Shown: positions 34,620 to 44,269 of the stretch, piece after piece
Numbering within the stretch: position 1 is the stretch's first letter
Layout of the letters: the number at the start of each line of letters is the position of its first letter
DNA from: Puccinia triticina
Taxonomy: Eukaryota > Basidiomycota > Pucciniomycetes > Pucciniales > Pucciniaceae
NCBI RefSeq assembly: GCF_026914185.1
Contig: NC_070565.1
Span: forward strand, 6,572,001 to 6,636,000
Reading direction: 5' to 3'
DNA: 64,000 nt
The notes under the pieces: model-generated
What the model saw: only the letters and a program-made list of their open reading frames with translations
What the model was told of the DNA's origin: nothing
Databases searched by the model: none
Made by a program: the position numbers and the translations under genes

Positions 34620-35330
34620 TGTGGAACTCCTACCGTGCCAAGCGGTAGGCAGAGCGTCAAGGGGATGGGTTCTGTTGAGGCTGCCCTTGTGGTGGTCCAA
34701 CAAATGAGATGAGGATTGGAAAGTGATAGCGTTGGGGGTAGATTTTTGATAGACAACGGGGATAGAATACTGTTGGCGGTGGTTGGTTTGTTGAGGATTG
34801 GATGATGATGATAAGGGGATCAGGAATAGTACTGGGGATACTTTCAGCGGATCAGAAAAGGTTGATGGAATTTTCTCTTGGATCAGAGCAAGTCCCATGC
34901 CGTCCCATCCTCCAAGTTTGAACTCAAACTTGGACTCTGGGGAGCGACATGTCATAACATCCCTAACTACAAACATCAAACAGGAAAAGAGGAAACAGAA
35001 GAAAATACCACAACAATCAAAGATAAAGAAAAAACAATGAGAATAAGAAGAAAGGAAACACACAATCAAATGATAAAAAATCTAAAAAGAAAAGAAAATA
35101 AAATAAAATAAAACAAACAAAACAAAACAAAACAAACCCACATGACTCATGTGTTAGCACCAAGAAAGGAAAAGAAAGAATCTGGGGGGGATTGAGAATC
35201 TTGAGGAAGTGAGAAACTATGAGAAGGGATCTTGAGGGATCTTGAGAGGCTGGATAATTTTTCTCTTGTGGATTTTCTGATGAGTGATCTGAAATCTTGA
35301 AATCTTGATCTTGAGGCCCTTTACCAGTTT
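34620..35330 (-). mobile_element. non-coding retroelement copy (family of 41650 and 52690)
   Basis: It shares with the other two copies, in order, a GTGGTGGTC start, CTCAAGAT-rich DNA, TCATGTGGGTTTG, a T-rich tract, GACATGTCGC-type sequence and CCAAGTTTGAACTC words followed by GGCATGG and GATCC. No frame is conserved among copies. It abuts the calcium-channel fragment at 35335. Confidence 0.55.
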
Positions 35331-35334
35331 GACC

Positions 35335-36030
35335 ACCACAACGGTAAGAGAGATCAGCCTTTTGGAGCTGAGGATCCAAGCAATATGATGGGTCAGCTTG
35401 AGGGTGTCATTGGGTTTTGACTGGGGGGATTTCCAAAAAAAGGATAGCAGATGAAAGCACCCACAGGCAGTGTGGTGGTTCCAGGTGTTGAGGAGGTAGG
35501 TGTTGTGGGTAAAGATGAAGTCATCGGCAAGGACTTTGATGACAAACTTGAGCACAAAGAAAAGGCCAAGGATAACTTCGGCAAGGGTAAACCAGGTATA
35601 GATTGACTTGCCATTGATCAGATAGTAGTGCTGCTTGTAGATTGGCGTTGCAATAGCTGCAACGACAACACTGCCCAGGATTGTGCTGAAGACAATCACA
35701 CCAATCTTGTTGGCCGGCCATACACAGGTTTGTTTGCCGTAGGAGGGCTTGACAAGATACTGGCAGAGCTTGCGGGGGGGGGGGGGGGGGGGGGGTTAGT
35801 CTGGGAGATGCACCAGAAGACCTTATTGTAGGTTGGATTCTCTTTGATGAACTGGGCCTCTTGCTCAAGCTTCTTGTTGTTTGAGGTGACTTAGAGCTGC
35901 TGGCGCTGGCACAAGTCCCTTGTTGCCCTGGGTCATCCAGAGTAATCAACCCTGACCAGAAGTTTGAGCCGCGGCGGTTGTCATCAAATTAGCCCTAATC
36001 TCCCGATGAGCCGCGCTCTTGTAGGTTTCA
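35335..36030 (-). pseudogene. CCH1-like: fragment of a CCH1-type voltage-gated calcium channel
   Basis: Several frames of the minus strand give in order: ETYKSAAHREIRANLM, NKKLEQEAQFIKENPTYNKV, NPLRKLCQYLVKPSYGKQTC, a membrane helix STILGSVVVAAIATPIY and FTLAEVILGLFFVLKFVIKV. They end with DDFIFTHNTYLLNTWN and a KRLISLT remnant. This is the end of an inter-repeat loop and the first helices of a four-helix repeat of the fungal high-affinity plasma-membrane calcium channel. A run of about 22 G at 35776-35797, stops and frame changes break it, and the rest of the >1,800-residue protein is absent. The right retroelement border at 35330 may have caused the truncation. Confidence 0.7.
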
Positions 36031-36035
36031 CCGGC

Positions 36036-36320
36036 AATGTCTCAACTACGGGGAACCCACGGCTGCCCCTGCATGTTGTGTGCTTGTGGGCTCCACTGCA
36101 ATCCCACAGGCGGCCGTGGAATCCTTGTCATTCTTGATGTGGAAATCCCAGGTGGGTGGAGAAGACGGGAAAGTCAGTTGTGTCCACCCATTTTCCACGG
36201 GAGGGTGGTACCAAGGGGGGGGGGGGGGGGGTAACAAAATCCATGTGGTTTTCACAGAGCCAGTGATCCCGTTGTCTCTACAAAGCACCCCCGCCATGTA
36301 CTGTAAGATACGGTGGACCT
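36036..36320. other. non-coding, with poly-G run
   Basis: Contains a run of about 18 G near 36217-36230. No gene. Confidence 0.4.
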
Positions 36321-36321
36321 G

Positions 36322-37045
36322 TGTTAGAGTTAGGTATATGTGGAAACTATGTCTTAGCATTGATGTACTTTCCTCTTATGTACATAGATTCTAACCTAGT
36401 TGGTGACAGGAACCAACCTTAACCTGTCACCGGCGCGCACATATAGTTCCGGCCCTCACGTGCCCGGGATTCTCTCTCTTTCCTCACCAAGATTGGAGAC
36501 CCGGGACCAACACCAACGGTGGGTCACTACTTTACAGTTATTGGTAAAGTAGCGTTATCGTAGCGATTTTTGGTCACTCTACGATAACCGGACTGGTCAC
36601 CACTGTGAAATATGGTGCGATATTGATAACGCACTCAGGGAGAGTTTTTTTTTTCAAGGAAGCTACGATATCTATGCGCAGAGCAGCAGTTATCAAGCAA
36701 GATATTGAGCAATAAAAGGCCATTGTAGGGCAAATTTGGCCTTTCATTGCTCATTAATTTGTTCATTTACCAGTAACAGCTGTATGAAAGGGCCATTCTA
36801 GGGCAAAATTGGCCTTTCATTACAATAACTCGTTAATTTACCAGTAACAACCTTATGAAGAAAGGCCAGTTACGATAACCATGACACTGCTATCCGCGCG
36901 CTAGCAATAACAATAACCGTGAAAAACATAACTGAAGGTCGCTACTTTACTCTCCCAGCCTGGTTATTCTAGAGTAAAGTAGCGACCCACCGTTGCCAAC
37001 ACGTGAAAGCTGATTCACCGCCGGACTGTATCATGCAGATTCTGT
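36322..37045 (+). mobile_element. LTR of the TGTTAGAGTT family, single-block form, split by a TIR element
   Basis: It starts near TGTGTTAGAGTTAGG and contains TTGGTGACAGG, CCTCACCAAGATTGGAGAC and, after the inserted element, CCGGACTGTATCATGCAG directly followed by ATTCTGT. It aligns with the LTR at 37186 but has only one copy of the block, and no splice-donor spacer. Both TGTTAGAG starts and ATTCTGT junctions support the alignment. The 3' end is not precisely known. Confidence 0.6.
36514..36995. mobile_element. 482-bp TIR element, 7-bp target duplication CCAACAC
   Basis: It begins CAACGGTGGGTCACTACTTT and ends with the complement of CAACGGTGGGTCGCTACTTT. It is flanked by CCAACAC at 36507-36513 and 36996-37002. 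The interior is full of GTAGCGAT, TATCGTAG and AAAGGCC words. The TIR matches the 476-bp element at 37694, so they are one family. Confidence 0.88.
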
Positions 37046-37185
37046 GCCTTAATAACCTGGCCCAACATTGGTTGCGCCACCCTAAATGAAATCTGACACT
37101 CGTGTCAGATACATATGCCAAGTATAGGCCACGGGACATAGATACTACAGTCTGTACTATATCCACAACCTTCTTGGGTTCAAAG

Positions 37186-37515
37186 GTGTTAGAGTTGGAT
37201 ATGCACTTATGCAAAAGCCCATAGAGATCCTATGTACTTATCCCTCATGTACATAGTTTTCTAACCTTTTTGGTGACAGGTCCAAACTAGACCTGTCACT
37301 GCTGAGCCGGTATAGTCCCAGCTCTCCCCAGCCATGCTCCTTTTCTCTTTCCTCACCAAGATAGGAGTATTGAGTCAACCCGTGGAGAGCTGACAGCCAT
37401 TGGACTGTATTGCCCAGGTTAGTGATAATGACAAGAAATTGACTGAGATAGGAGTATTGAGTCAACCTGTGGAGAGCTGAAGTGACAGCCATCGGACTGT
37501 ATCACGCAGATTCTG
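37186..37515 (+). mobile_element. LTR of the TGTTAGAGTT family with intron-like duplication
   Basis: It starts TGTTAGAGTTGGATATG at about 37188. The block GATAGGAGTATTGAGTCAAC...GGACTGTATTGCCCAG (ending 37417) is followed by GTTAGT. It is repeated with differences, ending ...GTATCACGCAG at 37509. The intron-like unit is 37418-37509 (92 nt). The downstream ATTCTGT is where the single-block relative at 36322 joins. A stem CAGCTCTCC/GGAGAGCTG encloses the first block. Confidence 0.65.
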
Positions 37516-37693
37516 TTTGGCTTTCTTATAGGTTAAAAGCCGCTCTTACCAGACCACGTTGTGTTCAACCATACTGTCAGGATTCTTGGGAATCAGATAG
37601 ATGAACAAGGAAGATTTTGATCTTGAAATAGAAAATATTATCCTTAGAGAAGAAGGAAGAAAAGAAGAAGAAATATATCAGATTGTCTTGATG

Positions 37694-38169
37694 CAACACT
37701 GGGTCGCTACGCTAACCATAGCGGTTAGCGTAGCGTAGCGCAGCGCAAATGCGCTATTTTTTAGCGTAGCGTTAGCGCAATTGCACGCATATGCGCTAAC
37801 GCTACGCACACGCGGTGCGCAGCTATTTTAGCTGATAGCGTAGCGTTAGCGCAGATGCGCGCAATTGCGCTAACGCTACACATGCAGGGCGCAAAAGAGC
37901 GCGCGCTACGCTGCGCTACAGCGCCTTTAGCGGGAAAAAAGGGCTTTTTTCCGCTAAAAGCGCTGTAGCGCAGCGCAGCGTAGCGTAGCGACTGTAGCGG
38001 CGCGCTAACGCTAACAAAGAATTGGCGCGCTGTTAGCGCCGCTGAAAATTAGCGCACCGTAGCGGCGCTAACAGCGCGCTAACGCTATGCAAAATAGATG
38101 GGCGCTTTTTGCCGCTACGCTAACGCGTAGCGCTGAAATAGCGTAGCGTAGCGTAGCGACCCAGTGTTG
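37694..38169. mobile_element. 476-bp TIR element of TAGCG words, 7-bp target duplication CTTGATG
   Basis: It begins CAACACTGGGTCGCTACGCT and ends with the exact complement. CTTGATG flanks it at 37687-37693 and 38170-38176. It is inserted in the outer part of the left TIR of the neighbouring element (38170-39363). The interior is almost entirely TAGCGTAGCGC, GCGCTAACGCTA and complements, and can fold on itself over its full length. Confidence 0.9.
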
Positions 38170-39363
38170 CTTGATGGCAAGTGTCATGATGCAGCTTTGG
38201 TTTCTGCTCCAGAGCTGCTTCAGGGCTACTCCAAGTCTGCTCCACCAGCACTTGTAGAGCTTGCAGGACTGCACCAGAGCACTCAATGTGGCACAGTCAG
38301 CTGATCCTAAATTTTTCCCAGGAACAGCTGATGCTCATCAAAAGCTGAGAAATAGGCATTGACTGAGCCTGGGCCAAAGCTGAGAATTGGCTGAGCCTGG
38401 GCCACAGCTGAGCATTGGCTATTCCAAGCCTGATAAAAAGCCCAGTGTCAGCTGGACCAAGAATATTCCAAATCTGAGCATCCTAGCTCAGCCAACAATG
38501 GTCCAAAGCTGAGCATCATCTAGGAAAAGGCTTTTTCAGAGCTGAGGATCAGCTGGGGAAATACTGTTCCAAATATTAACACCAGCTGGGCCCAGAATTT
38601 TCAAAAGCTGAGCATCAGCTGAGCCAATACTGGTCCAAAGCTGGGCAGTGGCTGAGCCAAGGCTTTTCCAAAGCTGAGAATGAGGTGTTTTAAGATTATT
38701 CAAAAGATGAGTATCACCTGAGCCAAGGCTTTTCCGCAGCTGAGAATCAGCTGAGCCAAGGCCTACAGCTGAGCATTGTCTGAGCCAAGGCTGGTCCACA
38801 GCTGAGCATCAGCTGAGCCAAGGTTGGTTCACAGCTGAGCATCAGCTGAGCCAAGGTTGGTCCACAGCTGAGCATCAGCTGAGCCAATGTTGGTCCACAG
38901 CTGAGCACCAGCTGAGCCAAGGCTGGTCCACAGATGAGAATCAGCTGTTACAGTAGTGGTCAGAAGCTGAGCATTGGCTGGGCCAAGATTGATCCAAAGC
39001 TGAAAATCAGCTGAGCCAATACTGGTTCAAAGCTGAGGATTGGCTGGGTCAATGATAGTACTAATATGTGCCTAAGCTGAGCCATGACTGGAATAAAGCT
39101 GAGAATCAGCTGTGTCAGGACTGGTTCAAAGTTGAGCATGAGCTGGACACCAAAGCTGAGCATGAGCTGGGAGCCAAAGCTGAGTATCAGCTGACCAGAA
39201 ATGAGGATTATTGGTGCCCAGCCAAACCTGTGGAAATTCTGAAAGGTAAGTATATGGGGGGGGGATGTGGTTAGATGGTGGGTGGATGGTGGGTAGATGG
39301 TGGGTAGATGGTGGGTAGCCCGCTGGAGCTGGCATGATGTCACTTGTCATCAAGTGACTTTTT
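38170..39363. mobile_element. ~1.2-kb TIR element with GCTGAGCATCAGCTGAG array
   Basis: Second copy of the 16825 family. The left end TTGATGGCAAGTGTCATGAT is split by the 476-bp element. The right end has the complement AGTCACTTGATGACAAGTGA at about 39343-39362. The interior is some 30 units of CAGCTGAGCATCAGCTGAGC and TTGGTCCA. The right part is tailed by GGTGGGTAGATGGT repeats. It is inserted at the 3' end of the gene fragment at 39364. Confidence 0.75.
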
Positions 39364-40099
39364 TTTTCCTGGTGATACCAGAATAAGAACCCAGGGTGTA
39401 AACTAAATTTGTGGGTTGGAGTGATGTTCAGAATGGTATTGTAATCTAGGGGTAAATTTGCTTGAATATATGGGAGCATTTGATCAAATATGGGCCCAAC
39501 ACCTCCTGGTGGAATTTCATCAAAATTGAACTCAAGCTCTTGCATTACCAGAGTGGCTAATTCATGAAACCAGTCAGATGTGTGAGTGAAAATTGGCTGA
39601 ATGTCAGAGTAATCATTTTCCAGGATAAAACTGACTGTTTCCTTGGGTACATGGACAATTTGATCAGATGCACCAAAATGTTCAGGGGTCAAGTATGAGA
39701 AGTTTGGGGGGCAGGATTTTGGCAGCTCAGTAAACTTGTCCTTCATTTTCCTTGAATCATTGTATATTTTCACCCAGTGGTACACACTTTTTTGAAAAAC
39801 CGGCATCCAAAGGAACAGGAACAGGAGTCTAATGTGATATAAGTTAGCTCAAACCAAGCAATAATGGGTATTGGATGAAAAATTTACCTTTGTATTTCAT
39901 CTTCCTGGTCATATCTACCAGCCTCCATTTGTGTAAAAATTTTATAAATTAGTTTTTCCTTGTGTTCCTTCATCATTGTTGACCATAGGAACTCAATTTT
40001 TTGATTGTGGGTGGATTTAGTATAGTGCATATGTGTCTGGGCTTCTTCAAAGGTGATTCCAGCATATCTTTGGGTGAGTTGTATCATGTGGGTGGCCAT
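39364..40099 (-). pseudogene. two-exon gene fragment of unknown function behind an LTR
   Basis: Exon 39889-40099 starts MATHMIQLTQRYAGITFEEA. It is joined over an intron (GTAAAT..CATTAG) to 39828 downwards: LLFLFLWMPVFQKSVYHWVK, PKSCPPNFSYLTPEHFGASD and TLVMQELEFNFDEIPPGGVG. The frame then runs into the TIR element at 39363, so the C-terminus is lost. The ATG lies only 23 nt beyond the LTR end at 40122, and CTGTGGATCAGAACC between them could be a primer-binding site. It may therefore be the first ORF of that retroelement, or host sequence next to an LTR. I do not recognise the family. Confidence 0.5.
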
Positions 40100-40792
40100 A
40101 TCTGTTGGTTCTGATCCACAGTGTGAGAATAAAAGCTTGTTGATGGGTAGAAAAGTCCACTTTCCGCCTCTTCAAGAATATGTGTGTCCGGGCTGAGTGA
40201 TTATTGGTGTATTGGCTCCGCAATGCTACTTTCCGCTAGCCTTCAGCACTCCTCAATGAGCCTGATCTATATCGTAATATTCCACAAGTGAATAAAGTTC
40301 CGCAGTCCGCAAAGCAAAAGATAAGGTTACGTAATACTCTTCTAATACTCTTGTACATCCGTAAGTGTAAGTACAATGATGAGTAGTAAGTCAGATGATA
40401 GAAAAGAAAAGAGAAGAGAAACCGTGAACCTCCACCTCCTTCCTTCACTCCATGCAATTTGCCTTTCCCACCCAATCCCGCAGATCCAAAACTTTCACGC
40501 ACTAGTCCGTCAGCTCCGCCCGCTTTCCCGCACGTCACTATCCCGGACTCCGCTCCTCTCCCACGCCCTCTGTCTAGCCCCCGTCTGTCAGTCTCTCGCC
40601 ACTGCCTCCGCCCCAGTTCCACCCGCTGGTGGAACCCTCTTTGGCTGCCTTGGCTCACCTTCTGACACGCCGTTGCTACCAGTCCACAAGGGTAGTCCGC
40701 CGCAGTCCAGCCGTGTCTTTCTGCTCCAGTCCGCCTATCCAATCCGTGTGTGACTCTCCGTAAGCTTTCTTAGCGTGCTTTCTGACATCATC

Positions 40793-41561
40793 AAGGCTGA
40801 AACGCTGCGCTGCGCTACAAAAAAGTGGTATTTTAGCGCAGCGCAGCGGGGAACCGCTGCGCGGTCAGCCCAAAAAGTGGTAGCGCAGCGCCAGTCTTGC
40901 TGTGCTACCGCTGAAAATAGCAGGGCCCCGCTTTTTCCCCGACCCAAAAAGTGGTAGCACAGCGGGCGGGGCCGCTCCTTTCAGCGCTGCGCAGCGGCCA
41001 CCAAAACAGCTGCGCTGCACTTTTTTGGCTGGCAGCGAGGGAGCGCTACACGGCCAGCTCAAAAAGTGGTAGCGCAGCGATGGTTCCGCTGCGCTACCGC
41101 TGAAAGTAGCGGGTCCCCGCTTCTTGCCAGACCCAAAAAGTGGTAGCGCAGCGGGCGGGGCCGCTACTTTCTGCGCAGCGCAGCGGCCACCAAAACCGCT
41201 GCGCTACGCTTTTTGAAGTGCAGCTGTAAGCGCTTGCTGTGGAGCGCTTCACTAGACGAGGTCGAGGGGCGAGGGACAGCTTTCTAGAACCTCTGTTTGC
41301 TATTTGCAGGGTAGTGGAGCTAGCTCAGGAGAGATGGCATACCAGTCTCTCAGTCAGTATCTACAAAGTGGGAGAGGCAGGAGAAGAGGTGGAAAAGAAA
41401 TGGGAGCGGACTCACCTAGCTCAGGAGAGATGGCATACCAGTCTCTGCTGAGCTTGGAGGGGAGGGGGAGTGGCTGGACTAAGTGCGGGTCCGTTTGGGA
41501 CCCTGTGATCCTTCTTGTGACACCCCAAAGGAGGGGGGGTTACAGCAGCGCTTTCACCCTT
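40793..41561. mobile_element. 769-bp TIR element of AGCGCAGCGC words, 9-bp target duplication
   Basis: The ends AAGGCTGAAACGCTGC and (complement of the right end) AAGGGTGAAAGCGCTGC form the TIR. GACATCATC flanks both sides (40784-40792 and 41562-41570). A 9-bp duplication suggests a Mutator-like (MULE) non-autonomous element. About 430 bp of TAGCGCAGCG and GCTGCGCTAC words fill its left part. A 320-bp solo LTR is inserted in it at 41225. Confidence 0.88.
41225..41544 (-). mobile_element. 320-bp solo LTR (TGTAA...TTACA) with intron-like duplication
   Basis: On the minus strand it begins TGTAACCCCCCTCC at 41544 and ends AGCGCTTACA at 41225. GCAGC flanks it at 41220-41224 and 41545-41549. Inside, a block ending ATCTCTCCTGAGCTAG is followed by GTGAGT at 41415 and repeated, ending in TAG at 41320, giving a 96-nt intron-like unit. 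It is the same LTR class as 7748-8055 and 53705. Confidence 0.88.
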
Positions 41562-41649
41562 GACATCATCCTCAGTGCTCATGCCACCAAAATGCACTCT
41601 GCGCTCAGCTGCTCTGTGCATTCCCGCTGAGAGACTCCTGTCCGTGCTA

Positions 41650-42478
41650 GGCGGTGGCAGTTGTGTGAGGGGAAGGTGCTTTGAGAGCTGCCCTCTGGTG
41701 GTGGTCCGGAGTGATGAGCGGAGGAAATTTGGTGGTAGCTTTTGGGGTTGGTGGTTTTGAGATGTTCGCTGTGGTATTTGATCCTTGGCAGAGGCTGTTT
41801 TGTTTGGAAAAAGGATGTGGAGTTTTCTTAAGAAAGAGACAGAAGACTGATGCGTAACTAGATGATGATAACTGATGAAGGTGATCCTGAGTTTTTCAAC
41901 TCTGATGATCTGATCAATAAACTCTCTGTGATGGACCGTATTCTGCAGATCAGAATGCCATGCCGCTCCCTTCCTCCAAGCTCCACAAGCTTGGACTCCG
42001 GGAGGCAACCTGTCACATGTATTTCATCATCTCCTCCGCGCGCTACACGCGCGCACGCACACAACAAAACCACAGAGAAAACAGAGGAGAAAACACAACA
42101 CATCATAAGAGAAGAAACAGAGAAAACAATCAAAACCTGAGAAAGAAAAGAGGAAAGAGGACAAAAATAAAATCAAAAATGCAAACAAAACAGAGGATAA
42201 ACCCACAGCAGGTGCTGTGTTAGGACCAAGAAAGATGAAACATACGGGGAGAAGGAGAAATAGTGGAAAGGAGTATAGAAAGAGGTGGAAGGGGAAGGAA
42301 GAGCCTTGAAAGACCAGAGTTTTTGAGAATGAGAAGAAATGGGTGGAGATGAGGCATTCTTGAAGTCTTGAAGGGTAAGTGTTGATCTTGAGTCTTGCTG
42401 AGAATACTGCTGATCTTGCAGGCGGCGGAGATGACACTCCTGAATAGCTGACCACAAGATAGACCACCACAAAGCCCC
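41650..42478 (-). mobile_element. 829-bp non-coding retroelement, 5-bp target duplication TGCTA
   Basis: Flanked by TGCTA at 41645-41649 and 42479-42483, inside the LTR of 40122-42529. It shares its internal order with the copies at 34620 and 52690: CCTGCTGTGGGTTT, a T-rich tract, GATGATGAAATACATGTGAC, GGCATGGCATTCTGATC. The 5-bp duplication suggests integrase-mediated insertion (solo LTR or similar). Confidence 0.75.
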
Positions 42479-42529
42479 TGCTATCTCTGTGTGGACATTC
42501 TACCACGCCTGCCTACATAAATCACCACA

Positions 42530-43357
42530 ACGGTCTGTTGTTAATTTGAGAGGAACTCCACCAGCATTTGCTACAAGTCGTAGGAATTATATGTCAATAT
42601 GCTTTGGATCATTGTTGGTAACATGAGCATACATTGCTAGTATCTTCTTGGACCAAGCATCAATGAATCCATAAACAGGGATTCCATATGGCTTCAACTT
42701 GTCATGTCCATTTGCTGACCAAATGTGGTTTGGACCATCAGTTTGGAATATTCAAGGTTTGCAAGCATGGCAGAGCCGGTCAGCCATTCCTTTTGGATCA
42801 AGTTTAGACAAAATTTGGTATACAACAAGTCTATATTGTGAGAGAAGATGGATTGTTATTATTTCTAAATCAGGGAGGTCGCAGGAAGAGAGGGAATTGA
42901 GAACCAACCTGGGTACATGGGTCTGGTATTCTTGCTTCAGAATGTTGTTCATTCTCCTATATCCAGCTGATGTGGCCAGTAATTGTGTTCTTGCATGTCT
43001 TATAAGGCATTTAACTTCTTCTTCGGTGACCTTTCCATCTGCAATATCATTCCTTCTCTGCTTCAAATCTAGTATAGCCAAGTATCTCTCCACTGTGCGC
43101 TGACACACATTTTTACCTGTTTCAATGATAAGGCGAGAGTGAATTTCTGCAACAGTGAATCCTTGATGGTGGGAAGAGAGTAGGGATGCTTGGATTTGTG
43201 GGAGAAGAGTAGAAGAGGTTGATGGTTTAGGGAGGTCACAATTTCGTAGTCCCCATTCAGCTTGCTTGCGGTTGAGTTTCCTCAGTCCTATCTTGTATCC
43301 ACAATCTTCTTGAAGGAACCTGTGGATCTCCTTGCCAGTTTTGTGTTGAGATAACAA
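42530..43357 (-). pseudogene. integrase-core (rve type) transposase fragment
   Basis: The minus strand encodes a helix-turn-helix-like N-terminus (MLSQHKTGKEIHRFLQEDCG, NRKQAEWGLRNCDLPKP), a middle region (AILDLKQRRNDIADGKVTEE, AGYRRMNNILKQEY) and the start of an integrase core. The core reads GPNHIWSANGHDKLKPYGIP, VYGFIDAWSKKILAMYAHVT and AGGVPLKLTTD. The D of SANGHDK and the D of TTD fit two of the catalytic acids. Stops occur at about 42749 (before IFQTDG) and about 42573 (HIDI then TAA). The end is cut by the LTR at 42529. It belongs with cut-and-paste integrase-like transposons of basidiomycetes; I cannot name the superfamily. Confidence 0.7.
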
Positions 43358-43389
43358 TCGATTTTCATGAGGCTGCGACTTTCTTAATC

Positions 43390-43653
43390 CATGTTATTCG
43401 CGGATGCTACCAATCCTCGATCGTCTTGGCAAAGTATTGGGACTGTTTGCTCGAAAGTGACAACCCACAGCTGGATCGGGAAATGATTGCAGCCGCTCGT
43501 CAGTGGCTCAACTCTTGGACTCCCGTATTTACTGTCGCCGCTCGCATAGCGATGAGAGCTACTGGCCGTTTACGACCCGATCACTTCAATTTCGAACTTC
43601 GAGACGCTGACAACGACGGACAACTTGCTTATGGATTAATTCAAACCTTATAG
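43390..43653 (+). pseudogene. 3' coding fragment of an unidentified fungal gene
   Basis: An open frame without ATG encodes VIRGCYQSSIVLAKYWDCLL, AAARQWLNSWTPVF and AMRATGRLRPDHFNF and ends YGLIQTL, stop at 43651-43653. The helical, Trp-rich pattern looks like genuine protein, but I do not recognise it. No acceptor or start precedes it. The 5' part appears to have been cut off where the integrase element begins (about 43360-43390). Confidence 0.45.
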
Positions 43654-43869
43654 CATCTCTTGTTTTCAGTTCCCAACCTCTCAACTCTCAACAGTACTTT
43701 CACTGGTACTGTAGGAAGATGTCAAAATTTTTGTGTTACACCCTTTATAATCTTCCTAAATAACTTGGGTTCTTTCGATTTTTATGTATTTTCTCCTCAT
43801 TTGTTTCTCCAAGAAGCAATATATCATCCATTGGGGAGAATTTCGGACAAAGCAGATGAGCAATCTTAA

Positions 43870-44260
43870 AACTTGAAACTTTAAACCACGCAAGAAAAAT
43901 ACAAAACTATTGCTCATGAGTATACAAACCAGGCCACCATCGTTGATGCTGGCTGTAGTTTTGGTACTACAGGCCAGTCAGTGTTGACGAAGTGACAATC
44001 TTCATTGCCGGCCAGCCTCCTTCAGACGCAAGTGGCGATGGTCCACAGAACTCCCATAAAGACCTATTATCCAGAAAATTGCACGAGGGGCTATTTGTAT
44101 CGAGACACCCTTCTCAGATTTTGATGGGACCGAGGAGTGCAGGCTAGCGTGCTCAAAGAAGAAAAAAAAGCAAGCCAAGACATGTCGCTACATGTAGCCA
44201 CTACTTTGCTACTTCATGGCGTCTGAGGTCCTTTATACTCCGTTTACATAAGGTCTTAAT
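43870..44260. other. non-coding stretch
   Basis: No gene or repeat was recognised before the start of the duplicated RING-gene segment. Confidence 0.4.
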
Positions 44261-44269
44261 ATTATATCG

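Larger units (their letters stand above)
40122..42529 (-). mobile_element. LTR (same family as 30835), split by two nested insertions
   Basis: Read on the minus strand it starts TGTGGTGATTTATGTAGGC at 42529 and ends TTTATTCTCACA at 40122. It matches the 797-bp solo LTR once the 769-bp element at 40793 and the 829-bp element at 41650 are removed. At 42529 it truncates the integrase fragment. Confidence 0.8.
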
